Positions 52,336 through 62,799 are shown, counted from the first letter of the stretch. The stretch is 64,000 bases of DNA from JAABSX01 sp964480455 (GCA_964480455.1 CAYZQI010000006.1:4990-68989), one strand, 5' to 3'. Notes: a model not told the origin generated them from the sequence alone. Program-made: numbers and translations.

Positions 52336-53775
52336 ATGCTTAAGCCACGTACTCTCGAAATGGTCAGCGTTTTTGATATTTTCAAAATTGGTGTAGGACC
52401 TTCTAGCTCGCATACTATGGGGCCTTGGAAAGCCGCCCAGCAATTCTTGAAAGATATACAGCAAGTTACTAGCTTGGCACAAGTCCAATCAGTACAAATT
52501 TTTTTGTATGGCTCGCTTGCCAAAACAGGCAAAGGGCATGGCACTGACATCGCCATTCTGCTCGGGCTAAGTGGCGAAAATGCCGAAACAATGGATACTA
52601 GCCTTATTCAAAGCAAAGTAACCGCCATCAAGCAAAACCAAATCCTATCTCTCTCGGGGCAGCACGCTATCAAATTTGAGTATGCCAAAGACCTCTTGTT
52701 TCTAAATTCAGAAAGTTTGGCTTTTCACCCTAACGGCATGAAGTTTAGAGCAATCTATGCAGAAAGCCAGCATTTTGAGCAAAATTACTTCTCTATCGGT
52801 GGGGGGTTCATTGTCAAAGAAGGCGAGCAAAAAACACAAACCCAAAGTGGTACAGTGCCTTACCCTACCCAAAATGCTGCTGACTTACTACACTGGTGCA
52901 GTACCCTGAGCAAATCTATTGCCGAGGTAGTTTTAGAAAATGAAAAATATTGGCGTAACGAATCTGAGATAGAGTCGGGTCTGCTCAAAATCTGGCATAC
53001 CATGCTAGCTTGTATGTTTAGAGGCGTACAGCAAGAGGGCGAGCTTCCAGGAGGCTTAAAGGTAAAAAGACGTGCTGCACAGCTTAATCAGCGGTTGTTA
53101 GGCATCAATACTTTCAAAAATGAGGCAGACTGGTTTCAGGCGGTGAAGAGTAATCTAGTAGATTTCCAGAAAACCTCCAAATGGCTAAGTTGCTTTGCCC
53201 TTGCCATCAATGAAGAAAATGCAGCCTTTGGGCGTGTAGTAACTGCCCCCACCAATGGAGCAGCAGGCGTGATTCCAGCCGTGTTGATGTATTATGCTTG
53301 CTTTTGTGGAGAGGTAAATCCAAAAGATTTGGTGAAATTTCTCTTGGTAGCAGGCGAAATAGGCAGTATCTTCAAAAAAGGAGCTACTATCTCTGCGGCT
53401 ATGGGCGGCTGTCAGGCAGAAATTGGGGTATCTTCTGCAATGGCTGCCGCTGCACTTACAGAGTGTTTAGGAGGCTCGCCCGAGCAGGCAGTAATGGCTG
53501 CCGAAATTGCTATGGAGCATCACCTAGGGCTTACTTGCGACCCCATAGGTGGCTTGGTGCAAATTCCTTGTATTGAGCGCAATTCTATGGGAGCTATCAA
53601 GGCAATCACCGCAGCCAATATTGCCTTAGAAAGCGACCCCGCTCATGCTCGTGTGAGCCTCGATGGCGTAATCCAAACCATGATGCAAACTGCCTTAGAT
53701 ATGAGTGAAAAATACAAAGAAACCTCAGAAGGAGGCTTGGCGGTCAATGTGCCTATCAATGTGATAGAGTGTTAG
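52336..53775 (+). CDS. sdaA: L-serine ammonia-lyase, iron-sulfur-dependent, single chain
   Basis: This cytosolic enzyme deaminates L-serine to pyruvate using a 4Fe-4S cluster. The 479 residues join the beta domain (about 1-180, starting SVFDIFKIGVGPSSSHTMGP) to the alpha domain. The latter has APTNGAAGVIPAVLMYY and ATISAAMGGCQAEIGVSSAM. The cluster cysteines are expected around GGCQAEIG, LTCDPIGG and IPCIERNSMG. Single-chain form of usual length. Divergent from the TPR-CHAT gene; a terminator-like hairpin lies about 250 bases downstream. Confidence 0.95.
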   Translation: MLKPRTLEMVSVFDIFKIGVGPSSSHTMGPWKAAQQFLKDIQQVTSLAQVQSVQIFLYGSLAKTGKGHGTDIAILLGLSGENAETMDTSLIQSKVTAIKQNQILSLSGQHAIKFEYAKDLLFLNSESLAFHPNGMKFRAIYAESQHFEQNYFSIGGGFIVKEGEQKTQTQSGTVPYPTQNAADLLHWCSTLSKSIAEVVLENEKYWRNESEIESGLLKIWHTMLACMFRGVQQEGELPGGLKVKRRAAQLNQRLLGINTFKNEADWFQAVKSNLVDFQKTSKWLSCFALAINEENAAFGRVVTAPTNGAAGVIPAVLMYYACFCGEVNPKDLVKFLLVAGEIGSIFKKGATISAAMGGCQAEIGVSSAMAAAALTECLGGSPEQAVMAAEIAMEHHLGLTCDPIGGLVQIPCIERNSMGAIKAITAANIALESDPAHARVSLDGVIQTMMQTALDMSEKYKETSEGGLAVNVPINVIEC

Positions 53776-54210
53776 GCAACAAAAAGAAGGGCGAAGAATG
53801 TCAGAAGTATTTTTTTTCGTCTTATTTATTTTACTAGATGTACTTATGCTCATTTTTGAGAATTTTGTATGAGATTCATTGCTTTACATCTGTGGCAAAA
53901 GATTGGTTTAGTTGCTGTTTTTGAACAAGCCTTTGGAAGCCAATGTTAGATAATTAGGCAAACAGATTTTTTTAAGCTGAGGGGATTGATAAGTAGTTTT
54001 GAAGAGGTTGGTACCGCTTTCGTACTCTAAAAAAGGAACTTAGCTTCCCCTTTTTTATTTTCACAGCTTTTCACTGAGTAAGGTATTCTGTATAGATTGA
54101 CGGGTACTGACTTACTGAAAAGAGATAGCTCGAGTAAAATGATTTAACCTTTTATTTTAGCCCATAGACTGTGCTTGCAACACTAGGTATTTTTAAGACA
54201 TTAAGCATAC
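53776..54210. other. convergent intergenic region sdaA / DUF4836
   Basis: Nothing coding is seen in these 435 AT-rich bases. One terminator hairpin is present (54029-54057). The rest has no strong structure. Confidence 0.5.
54029..54057. terminator. terminator between convergent genes
   Basis: AAAAAAGGAA pairs with TTCCCCTTTTTT (one bulge) around a six-base loop, with T and A tracts usable from both sides. Confidence 0.65.
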
Positions 54211-55743
54211 TCAGGAGGGCTTTCTTGGTTTGAGTGAGGTGGCGAGCGTCTCGAGCGCATTTTGTGTTTTGTCTTTTAGCTGAATCATTACCCTGGCAGA
54301 CGCTTGTTTGTTTCTGAGTGGCTGTATGCTAACAGAAATAGACTCAAAAGGTGTTTTTGTGTATTTTATCATGCCCTCGGCGAAGCGGTCTTCTCCAAAT
54401 AATTCACGTGGAATTTTTTGCCTTGTTTCTTCTTTAATGTTTGCAAAAAGTACAAAGCACTTTTGCGCTCCAAAGGTCATATTGACATTTTTAATACCTT
54501 TCAAGAATGTATTTTTTAAAGTTTGCGAAGGGGTAACATAGAGCATTGCAGCATTATAAGACCAATAAAGTTTTTGTTTGGGCATAAAATAAGTATTGCT
54601 ATCTGCCTTTATCAACTCGCCACTTTCTTTGAGTTTTTGGGTGATTGTAAAGAATGTGTCCCATTTTTTGATACCCATAGCCAGAGAGTAGTCTAGCTTC
54701 ATAGTTTGAGAGGTGTCGTTGGCGGGCGTAAAATTTTTGATATGCGCAATAAAATCACCTGTAAACATTTCAAGCAGTTCTCCAGGATTTACTCCTGCAT
54801 ACGCTTGGGCTTGCCCTTCAAAAATACTTCCGCCAAGGTTGTAAAATAAATCTTTTACTCCCTTCATGTCCAATGCCAAACCTGTGAGTGCAATGCGGTC
54901 TTTGGTATCGAGTGAATTAAGAATTTCTTGATTTAGCCCGTCTTTGACGAGCCGCCCATAATGTACAAAAGAATTATTTTGGTTATAAAATTGAATATCT
55001 GTATCTATCTTTCCTTGCTCAAAATTGATGCTCATTGTGAGGTAATTTTGTTCCATATCAAAATTGAGCGGTAAGGGAAAATCACTTACCATATTTTTTA
55101 ATTTTTCTTCGTAGCCTTCCAGGTTTACCCATACCGCTACATCATGTTTTTTTTGTTTTAAAAACCTAAACTGTGTGCTTTTATCTTTAAGTAGTGAATA
55201 CTCTTGGGGTAAATCACGCAGTTTAATCATTCTATTTTTTAGGGCATCTTCATCAGCCTTTTTCTTTCTCACAATGAGCAGGGCGGCCCTGTTCATCCAG
55301 CCCAGAATGGTTTTTTCATCAATGACCACATAGCGCATGCCCGAAAAGGTGCGGATTCTAAGATTCTGCTCTGGGAACTGCCTCAGGAAGTTATCAAACT
55401 CACTTTCACTTTTGAGTTTGAAAGAGAGCGCAAAATAGTCTTCTTCTCCATTTTCAAATTCTTGCCCAAAGACATAAACTGGGCTATCAAACTCAATGCC
55501 TGAGGTTTTGAGGTTTTTTTTAATGGCTTCTGTATTTTTTAGATTCACAAATAGCTGCAGCACATCTCTATTGAAAAGATATTCCCAGTCTACTGATTTT
55601 TCTTGAATTTTAGGCATATTGATACTCAGCACATAGTTGGCATCTTTGGGAATGTATTTGCTGTGCTCAATAGGTCTCCCACAGCTTGAAAAAATTATAC
55701 TCAACAGCACAGCATAGCCCCACCAGAATATTTGTTGTTTCAT
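54211..55743 (-). CDS. DUF4836 family lipoprotein
   Basis: The 510-residue protein has a lipoprotein signal (about 1-21, lipobox FSSC before GRPIE). It starts the mature part with YIPKDANYVLSINMPKIQEK, the characteristic opening of DUF4836 proteins, where a few residues after the Cys describe PxDA-x-x-V-x-x-(I/V). The rest alternates helices and beta strands in two similar halves (about 40-260 and 270-490). The family is restricted largely to Bacteroidota and its role is unknown; it is probably periplasmic at a membrane. Stand-alone gene. Confidence 0.8.
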   Translation of the reverse strand: MKQQIFWWGYAVLLSIIFSSCGRPIEHSKYIPKDANYVLSINMPKIQEKSVDWEYLFNRDVLQLFVNLKNTEAIKKNLKTSGIEFDSPVYVFGQEFENGEEDYFALSFKLKSESEFDNFLRQFPEQNLRIRTFSGMRYVVIDEKTILGWMNRAALLIVRKKKADEDALKNRMIKLRDLPQEYSLLKDKSTQFRFLKQKKHDVAVWVNLEGYEEKLKNMVSDFPLPLNFDMEQNYLTMSINFEQGKIDTDIQFYNQNNSFVHYGRLVKDGLNQEILNSLDTKDRIALTGLALDMKGVKDLFYNLGGSIFEGQAQAYAGVNPGELLEMFTGDFIAHIKNFTPANDTSQTMKLDYSLAMGIKKWDTFFTITQKLKESGELIKADSNTYFMPKQKLYWSYNAAMLYVTPSQTLKNTFLKGIKNVNMTFGAQKCFVLFANIKEETRQKIPRELFGEDRFAEGMIKYTKTPFESISVSIQPLRNKQASARVMIQLKDKTQNALETLATSLKPRKPS

Positions 55744-55917
55744 AATTTGATATTTTCAAGAAATCGTTTCGTATTTCAAAGTTAAAATTTCAATTTGATT
55801 ATCTACGATAGTTTTGATTTTTTTTCTCAAAATCACGGTAGATTTCGCTTCAAAATATTACCCCAATAGTCTGTGCAAACTTCAAGCTGAGTTTTCAAGT
55901 AAGTGTTGTAGCACAGA

Positions 55918-57240
55918 TTAAGGATTTTCTACGATTTGCCCACTTAGGTATTGCAAATCTAACTCTGCTAGCTTGGTAGCGTATTTAGCGTTGCTGAGTC
56001 GGTTTTGAGATTGAGAAAGGTTGAGCTGCGCCTCTCTAAATTGTGTGTTACTTACCTGCCCATAGTTAAACTGTGCCTGTGTGCGTTCAAAATTGGCGCG
56101 TGCCGTGGTAAGGTTGCGCTCTTCCATTTGAAGCACAAATAGTCTATTCTGAAAAGTAGCATACGCATTCTCTACTTGTTGCTCTAGCTGGAGGCTAATA
56201 TCAGCTAGTTCTTGGCGGCGTGAGTCTATGGCGATTTTATTATTCTGAATTTGCAAATTTTTACGCCCACCATTGAAAATATCAAAACTCACATTGACTC
56301 CTGCCGAAAGCCCCAAGTTCTGATTGACCAACAGTAAACCTACCTCGTTATCTTGGCGGCTGTAGCTATAGCCCGCCGTAAGCCCTAAGCGTGGCGAGCG
56401 TGCTGCTTGAGCTATTTTCAGGTCTAGTTCTGCCAAATTCTGATTGTATTTTGCACCTTGTATGGCAATATTTTGGTTCTTAGCAGCCTCTTTGAGCGTT
56501 GCTAAGTTCCAGTTGCGCTCATAGTTTACTGCCGCACTGACTTGAAAGACAGTATTGATATTGCGTGCCAATAGTTGATTAAAACTACGCTGGGCGTTCT
56601 CTATGTCGAGCTGTGTAGTTACAAGGTTTACACTGTCTGTATTCAAATCTACCTCTGCATTGAGCACTGCCAGTTGGTTATTGACCCCAAACTCGCTTCT
56701 GGTTTTGGCTCTTTCTAGCCGTTCTTTTGAGATGGCTACATTTTCAAGCTGAATGAGGTAAGTTTCTGTGAGTGTAACCAGGTTGTAATATTGCGAAGCA
56801 ACATTGATAACGGTGTTCTCTATTAATTGTCTGATTTGTACTTTGCTTGCTTCTGCATTAAGTTTGAGCCTTTCATAGGTACGAGTGCTCGCAAAACCAT
56901 CATACAAGGTATAGTTGATATTGATGGCGGCACCTGTTGTCCAAGTAGCTGCACCATTTTGGGCAATGTCAATCACATCTGGAGTGCCTGCTATCTTGAG
57001 TTTAGTATTATTGTTGGCGTAGTTGGCATTGGCAGAGGTAGTGATGGTAGGTAGCTTACCTGCATTGCCTTGTGTAGCACTGTTTTGCAGTATTTGCGTA
57101 TTGTTTTTGGCTATCTTGATACTGTAATTATTTTCTAGGGCAATCTCTACTGCTTGCTCTAAGCTGAGGGTATCTTGTGCTTGCAAAGATAGTTGTGTGA
57201 GCAATCCTAAGATAGAGGCTATGTATTTAATATTTTTCAT
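55918..57240 (-). CDS. TolC family outer membrane efflux protein
   Basis: The 440-residue protein has a signal peptide (about 1-21, ending SLQAQ) and the paired TolC/OEP repeats of long amphipathic helices (DTLSLEQAVEIALENNYSIK and the second repeat ATLKEAAKNQNIAI). The C-terminal half repeats the pattern with YSYSRQ and NVSFDIFNGG. These proteins form trimeric channels that join an RND pump and adaptor to the outer membrane. It is the last gene of the adaptor-permease-TolC operon on the minus strand, 62 bases after the permease. Confidence 0.92.
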   Translation of the reverse strand: MKNIKYIASILGLLTQLSLQAQDTLSLEQAVEIALENNYSIKIAKNNTQILQNSATQGNAGKLPTITTSANANYANNNTKLKIAGTPDVIDIAQNGAATWTTGAAININYTLYDGFASTRTYERLKLNAEASKVQIRQLIENTVINVASQYYNLVTLTETYLIQLENVAISKERLERAKTRSEFGVNNQLAVLNAEVDLNTDSVNLVTTQLDIENAQRSFNQLLARNINTVFQVSAAVNYERNWNLATLKEAAKNQNIAIQGAKYNQNLAELDLKIAQAARSPRLGLTAGYSYSRQDNEVGLLLVNQNLGLSAGVNVSFDIFNGGRKNLQIQNNKIAIDSRRQELADISLQLEQQVENAYATFQNRLFVLQMEERNLTTARANFERTQAQFNYGQVSNTQFREAQLNLSQSQNRLSNAKYATKLAELDLQYLSGQIVENP

Positions 57241-57302
57241 TTTTTACTTTTTTGAGTTTCTTTCGCTAGAAATAGATGTAGTGGCTCTGTGTATTTCAAT
57301 TC

Positions 57303-60300
57303 TTAATGCGCTTCTTGCTCTGCTTTGAGTTCTCTGATGGCTGACTCTACCGACTCTGCGGTAGGCTTCTTGCCCTCCCAAAGCCAAAGTGCATATACCT
57401 TGATTTGATTGGTGATGATGAGCATGGTAGGCAAAGCAATCAAAGTTACAAAAGTAGCAATGCCCAAGCCATACGCCAACGAGATGGCCATAGGGATTAG
57501 GAACTGTGCCTGAAAGCTTTTTTCTAAAATCAGAGGTGCAAGCCCTGCAATGGTAGTTACTGAGGTTAGTAAAATAGGACGAAAGCGCGACAGTCCTGCA
57601 TCATAGACTGAATTTAAAAAGTCTTTGCCTTCTTTTAGATTGCTATTGACAGCACTCACAAATACGAGCGAGTCATTTATCATTACTCCAATCAAGGCTA
57701 TCACACCCAAAAAAGAAAGAATACTAATGGGTGCACCGTGTATCCAATGCCCTATCACTACACCGATAAAACCAAAAGGCAAGAGTAAAAACACCGAAAG
57801 AGTTTGTTTAAGCGAACGGAAGGTAAACACTACCAAGGCAAACATCATAATCAGGATTACAGGCATTACTTTGCCTGCCGAGCCTCCTGTTTTTGCTGAT
57901 TCGCGGCTTTGCCCTTCAAAAGAAACCCGCAAATTAGGGTACTTGGCCAAGGTGGGTGTGATGATGTTATTTTCAAGATCTGCTAATACGTCTGTAAGTG
58001 AGGCCTCAGGGTTAGCGAGGTCTGCTTCTATCCTTATCTCACGCTTGGTATCTATGTGGTTGATGGCTACAATGCCTCTGGTAATTTCAATTTCTGCTAA
58101 TTCGCGCAGGGGATAGGCACTGCCGTCAGGCAATCTGATGCGCATTTCTTCAAGGTTTTCAATGCTTTTTCTGTCTTCCAATTGGTAGCGTACCCAAACT
58201 TTTACCTCGTCTTCGCCACGCTGCAAGCGTTGTGCTTCGCTACCAAAAAAACCTTGGCGCACTTGCCTGATAACATCTTGTACTTGCAAGCCAAGTATGT
58301 ATGCTTTTTCTTTTAGACGGAGATTTACTTCTCTCAGGCCTTCTTGGTCGCTATCTACCACATCTTTGATGTCTTTTTTCTTTTGCATCTCTGATTTGAC
58401 CGTCCCGACTGCGGCACGAAGATTCTCCATATCATCACCAATGATGGCAATAGAGATGGCCTTCCCGAAAGGGCTTGCTGAACCGTAGGCTAGTTTTTCG
58501 GCATTAGGGATAGCCCCTGCTTTTTCTCTAATTAGCCCTGCTATCTGAAAGTTTTTGAGGTTTCTGAACTCACCCGTAAGTAAGATGATAAGTAAAGAAG
58601 CCTGTTGTGTCTGGGGGCCTATCGTTTTCTGAATGTCCAGAATCACATCTTGCCCTCCATTTCTGGCTTTGAGTTCTTTGTTTACTTCAATGACTGCCGC
58701 CTCTATGTGGTCTATCCATTTTTTGGTGATATGCTCACGTGTGCCTGAGGGCATTTCTAAGGTGATGTTGATGTTGTCTTGTTCTACATTAGGAAAAATG
58801 GTCGTTTTGACAAAACCGCCTTGAATGAGTGAAACACTCATAAATAATAAACCAATGAAAATGGCAGCTACCAATGCCTTATTGTTAATAGAAAAACGCA
58901 AGATAGGGGCATAGACATTGTTGCGTGTTTTGAGCAAGAAAGTATCTAAGGCTTTGGCGATACGGCTAGGTTTTTTCTCTTTGTAGCTTCCTTTGAGTGC
59001 TCGTGAGTGCGCTACGTGGGCAGGCAAGATGAATAAGCCTTCAATAAGTGAAACACCCAATGTGGCAACTACTACAAAAGACAAATCTCCGAAGAAATCC
59101 CCAATTCTACCCTCAAAAAAGAAAAAGGCCGAAAATGCTATGATAGTCGTAAAGACTGCCGTAAGGATAGAAGGTACTACCTCAAGCGTGCCATCAATGG
59201 CAGCTTGGTTAGCACTTTTGCCACGCTCATAATGCTGATAAATATTCTCACTAATCACAATGCCATCATCTACCAAAATCCCGATAACGATAATCATTCC
59301 AAAAAGTGAGATAACATTGATGGTAAGCCCAGCAAAAACACCCAGAATAAACATACCCATAAAAGATACTGGAATCCCGACTGCCACCCAAAAAGAAAGG
59401 TAAATATTCAGAAAAAGAGATAAAAATATCAGCACCAAAATACCTCCTACCAAGCCATTTTCTAGCAAAAGGTCTATGCGGTCTTGCAATACTTTGGAAA
59501 AATCAATGATAACATCTGCCTTGAGTACATCATTTTTTGCATTAAAATCTTCAATGTACTTTTTGACATAATCGGTGATAAACAAAATATCCTCGGTAGC
59601 AGTGTTGCTTACTGCTACTACTACGGAGGGTTGCTGATTGAAAAAGTTACGGCTAGGAGAGTCTGCCCATTGGTCGCGCACATCTGCCACGTCTTTGAGG
59701 TGGATAATCAGCCCGTCAGGATTAGTTTTGAGTACTAGGTTCTCTAATTCTTGAGCATAGTATTGCTTGTATTTTGCACGCACAAGCAGCTCTTCTTCTT
59801 TGCCCTTGATAGTGCCTCCAGTTACTTCTACATTGCTTCGGCTGATGGCTTGCGTGGCCTGGTCGAAGGTAAGATTATAGGCTCTCAGGTCATTTTCTCT
59901 GAAACTCACTTCTATTTCCTCCTCAGGGAAGCCAGTAACTGCTACTTTTGAGATACCATCTACTGCCCTGAGGTCATTTTCTACCCTTCTAGCAGCCAAT
60001 TTAAGTGTTTTTAAGTCCACATCACCCCTAATAGAAAAACTGATGGAGAGATTTACATTTTCTTGCTTAAACACCACTAAGGGCTCCATCTCAGCAGGAA
60101 AGGAGTTAATCCTATCTACTGCATTTTTGACATCTTGTAAGAAAAGGTCTATGTCGTAGCTTGTGAGCATTTCTACTACTACTGTGCCGCTGTTTTCGCT
60201 TGCTGTAGAGGTGATGCGGTCAAGCCCTGTGATGCCTTGCAGATTTTCTTCTATCTTTACAATTACGCCCTCTTCTATTTCTTGTGGAGATGCCCCTGGA

Positions 60301-60455
60301 TAGACAATTTGTATATTGACTATCTTTTCGGTTTCCTCAGGAAAGAAGTTAGAACGTGTATTTTGTAACGCAAACCAACCAAACAGCAGCATCAGCACCA
60401 TTAGGGTATTGCCTGAGATGGGATATTTTATGAAAAATTCAATGATAGCTTTCAT
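57303..60455 (-). CDS. RND efflux transporter permease subunit
   Basis: The 1050-residue inner-membrane pump begins at ATG 60455 (MKAIIEFFIKYPISGNTLMV). An upstream in-frame start would add an unlikely 31-residue leader. It has the AcrB-type layout: an N-terminal helix, a large periplasmic loop, a block of six helices (about 340-570), a second loop and a final set of helices (about 890-1020). The proton-relay segment GILVDDGIVISENIYQHYER and the porter residues (SFMGMFILGVFAGLTINVIS) are seen. The substrate is not told. It lies between the adaptor and TolC genes, with AraC-type regulator upstream. Confidence 0.94.
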   Translation of the reverse strand: MKAIIEFFIKYPISGNTLMVLMLLFGWFALQNTRSNFFPEETEKIVNIQIVYPGASPQEIEEGVIVKIEENLQGITGLDRITSTASENSGTVVVEMLTSYDIDLFLQDVKNAVDRINSFPAEMEPLVVFKQENVNLSISFSIRGDVDLKTLKLAARRVENDLRAVDGISKVAVTGFPEEEIEVSFRENDLRAYNLTFDQATQAISRSNVEVTGGTIKGKEEELLVRAKYKQYYAQELENLVLKTNPDGLIIHLKDVADVRDQWADSPSRNFFNQQPSVVVAVSNTATEDILFITDYVKKYIEDFNAKNDVLKADVIIDFSKVLQDRIDLLLENGLVGGILVLIFLSLFLNIYLSFWVAVGIPVSFMGMFILGVFAGLTINVISLFGMIIVIGILVDDGIVISENIYQHYERGKSANQAAIDGTLEVVPSILTAVFTTIIAFSAFFFFEGRIGDFFGDLSFVVVATLGVSLIEGLFILPAHVAHSRALKGSYKEKKPSRIAKALDTFLLKTRNNVYAPILRFSINNKALVAAIFIGLLFMSVSLIQGGFVKTTIFPNVEQDNINITLEMPSGTREHITKKWIDHIEAAVIEVNKELKARNGGQDVILDIQKTIGPQTQQASLLIILLTGEFRNLKNFQIAGLIREKAGAIPNAEKLAYGSASPFGKAISIAIIGDDMENLRAAVGTVKSEMQKKKDIKDVVDSDQEGLREVNLRLKEKAYILGLQVQDVIRQVRQGFFGSEAQRLQRGEDEVKVWVRYQLEDRKSIENLEEMRIRLPDGSAYPLRELAEIEITRGIVAINHIDTKREIRIEADLANPEASLTDVLADLENNIITPTLAKYPNLRVSFEGQSRESAKTGGSAGKVMPVILIMMFALVVFTFRSLKQTLSVFLLLPFGFIGVVIGHWIHGAPISILSFLGVIALIGVMINDSLVFVSAVNSNLKEGKDFLNSVYDAGLSRFRPILLTSVTTIAGLAPLILEKSFQAQFLIPMAISLAYGLGIATFVTLIALPTMLIITNQIKVYALWLWEGKKPTAESVESAIRELKAEQEAH

Positions 60456-60485
60456 ATTTTTATTTTTAAAATTCATTGTTTGACT

Positions 60486-60573
60486 AAGGAACTGAAGGGC
60501 TGATGGACTGAAGAACTGATGGACTGATGGACTGGTTTCTTCAATCATTCAACTCTTCAGTTCTTCAATCCCT
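60486..60573. repeat. short direct and inverted repeats of CTGATGGA / CTGAAGAA type
   Basis: The gap between adaptor and permease genes holds repeated ACTGATGG and ACTGAAGA units. Their reverse complements follow (CTTCAGTTCTTCAATC), enabling a stem-loop. The tract overlaps the last codons of the adaptor gene and could influence expression ratios within the operon. Confidence 0.55.
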
Positions 60574-61677
60574 CACCTTTACTTCTAAGCCTTCATAAAA
60601 ATCCTTTGAAGATTCTCCTAAAATAGCTGTACCCTCTGCCAATCCTTTGATAATGACCTGATTGCCTGTAAATCGAATCACTTGAACAGTTTGTTTTTTG
60701 AGCTTATTGTCTTTGATGACAAATACTTGGCTCTCTTCGAGCAGCAAATCACGCTGAATACCATAGGCATTTTCAATTTGATTGGCTTGCACAGTACCAT
60801 TCATAAACATACCCTCACGCAGGCGTTCATCGCCTACTTGTATATAAATTTTGATACTTTGGCTTTGTGGGTCTATGCTTTTGCTGATGCGTTTGATGCG
60901 CCCCTGCCAATCACCTGAAATATCTTGTGAAGAAAGGCTTACTGCATCTCCCACCCTGAGAAATTCAAGGTCTTTGAGGCTGACGGCTGCCTCAAGTTCA
61001 AAATTATAACTATTGATAAATTCTCCTAATTTCTGTCCTACCCGTACAAGCGTGCCAGGGTTGATGTTGGATTGGGTTACTACTCCTCTGAATGGGGCTG
61101 TGATAACGTGTTTACGAAGGCGAGTTTCTTGGCTTTTGATGCTGTAATACTGGTTGTAGATATTTTTACCTACTAGAAAATACTTGGTTTTTTCGTTGCT
61201 TGGTTCAGGAAATGCTTTGATAGGTTGATTAGCTGAAAATTCATCCAAGTATTTTTGCCATGCCTCAAAATCTTGAGGATAGTCTAGTTTCAAGTCGGGC
61301 ATCATTTGGGTAAGTACATTTTGAAGGCTACTTTTTTGTGCTTGCAGTGCAAGTCGGGCTTCTTCGCTATCAATCTGTACCAATACCGCCCCTTGCCTAA
61401 AGGCGTTGCCTTCTTGAAAGCGAGGCTGTGTATTCTGCAATACGCCCCCTACTTCGGCAAAAATTTCTACCTTATCAGGGGCTATGAGCTTACCTGTAAG
61501 TGTGATGGGTGCATTGAGGGTTTTATTTTGAACCTTGAGCGAGCGTACAGAGCGGATTGTTTTTTCGGGAGGCGGTGCTTCTTGTATGGTTTTTTGACTT
61601 CCAATAAAATTGGCTGCAAAAATAGCCCCTACAAGCACGAGTAGTGCAATAACAACAGATATTTTGCGAAAATTCAT
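60565..61677 (-). CDS. RND efflux periplasmic adaptor (HlyD/MFP family)
   Basis: The 370-residue protein has one N-terminal membrane helix or uncleaved signal (about 5-25). It also has a lipoyl/barrel-sandwich domain split by a helical hairpin (VEIFAEVGGVLQNTQPRFQE and TAPFRGVVTQSNINPGTLVR), a beta-barrel domain (LSSQDISGDWQGRIKRISKS) and a membrane-proximal end (VIIKGLAEGTAILGESSKDF). This is the membrane-fusion component that joins the RND pump to TolC. It is the first gene of the three-gene efflux operon. About 120 bases separate it from the AraC-type regulator upstream on the same strand. Confidence 0.92.
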   Translation of the reverse strand: MNFRKISVVIALLVLVGAIFAANFIGSQKTIQEAPPPEKTIRSVRSLKVQNKTLNAPITLTGKLIAPDKVEIFAEVGGVLQNTQPRFQEGNAFRQGAVLVQIDSEEARLALQAQKSSLQNVLTQMMPDLKLDYPQDFEAWQKYLDEFSANQPIKAFPEPSNEKTKYFLVGKNIYNQYYSIKSQETRLRKHVITAPFRGVVTQSNINPGTLVRVGQKLGEFINSYNFELEAAVSLKDLEFLRVGDAVSLSSQDISGDWQGRIKRISKSIDPQSQSIKIYIQVGDERLREGMFMNGTVQANQIENAYGIQRDLLLEESQVFVIKDNKLKKQTVQVIRFTGNQVIIKGLAEGTAILGESSKDFYEGLEVKVRD

Positions 61678-61800
61678 GGTATATGGTTTAATGTGTTAAG
61701 ATTCGCTTTCAGCGTGTATTTCTTTACAACATTGCAAAACTAGCTGATATTCTTTTTGTTCACTACTCCAAAGAGATAGCACAATACCCCTAACAGGTTT

Positions 61801-62799
61801 TTATTTTTTGAGTGAATGGAGGTAATCGCTGGGCGAGGTATTGAAGTGCTTACGAAAGGCTTTGGCAAAGTGGGCAAGATTGGTATAGCCTATTTGTGTA
61901 CCTACTTCGCTTACATTGTAGCGGCGTGAGTCTAGCAGTGTTTTGGCATAGTCTAAGCGGTTTTGGAGTGCATATTGATAAATACTTTCGCCAAAGACTT
62001 CCCTGAAGCCTTTTTTGAGTTTACTTTCACTCATTCCTACCTCTCTTGCAATGTCTTTAATTTTTGGTATATGCCTTAGGTCAGCAAGTATTAGCCGCTC
62101 GGCAACCAAGATGCCCTCAATGTCTGCATTGCTTAGATTTCCAATGTTTTCAGTTGGTGCTCTGTTAAGTAATTTATGGAATAGAAGTGTAAATAGTTCT
62201 AATACTTTGCCCTGCAAATAGATTTTGAGGAGCTGAGGTGGGTAGTTTGCCTGCAAGATATCTTCTAGCACTCTTAGAATTTGAGGGCTGATGGTTTCAT
62301 AAATAAAATAGGGCTGCCGACTAAAAAAAAGATTTTTTAAAGGCGATTGTGCTTCTACATTTGGTGTATTGAGCAACTCTCTAAAATAACTCTCAATCCA
62401 TTGTTTTTGAAAAATAACCGCAATAATGGTAATACGCACTTTGGCAGGAAGTAAAACCTGGGTTTTGATTTGGTGAGAGGGGATAACAATGCCCTTAGGA
62501 GTATTTCTGCCCAGGCGAAAACGTTGCTCACCTAGTTTTTGCTCTACACCACTATCAGTATAATGAAAAATAATGGGCTGGAAGTCAGTATTTTCCCAAG
62601 TATTCTTGATGATTTGGCAAGTCTGATGCAGCTCTATGCTCTTAATGGCTACTTTCAGCCCCTCAGTGATAGGGATAGCACGTAAAGTGCCCACACCGTA
62701 TTTTGGATTGAGGTCAATCTGATTGTTTATCATGGGGCTTTCAAAACTTTTTGCGATACTTGAAAACCATTCTTCGGGGCTATTGACGTGAATGTGCAT
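61801..62799 (-). CDS. AraC family transcriptional regulator
   Basis: The 332-residue protein ends in a double helix-turn-helix AraC domain (about 232-332). It reads IKDIAREVGMSESKLKKGFR, EVFGESIYQYALQNRLDYAK and then VSEVGTQIGYTNLAHFAKAF followed by the RKHFNTSPSDY signature. The N-terminal 220 residues are a probable effector or dimer domain of no named type. It is the gene immediately upstream of the RND efflux operon, on the same strand, so it probably activates that operon in response to a toxic compound; this is inferred from context. Confidence 0.92.
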   Translation of the reverse strand: MHIHVNSPEEWFSSIAKSFESPMINNQIDLNPKYGVGTLRAIPITEGLKVAIKSIELHQTCQIIKNTWENTDFQPIIFHYTDSGVEQKLGEQRFRLGRNTPKGIVIPSHQIKTQVLLPAKVRITIIAVIFQKQWIESYFRELLNTPNVEAQSPLKNLFFSRQPYFIYETISPQILRVLEDILQANYPPQLLKIYLQGKVLELFTLLFHKLLNRAPTENIGNLSNADIEGILVAERLILADLRHIPKIKDIAREVGMSESKLKKGFREVFGESIYQYALQNRLDYAKTLLDSRRYNVSEVGTQIGYTNLAHFAKAFRKHFNTSPSDYLHSLKK

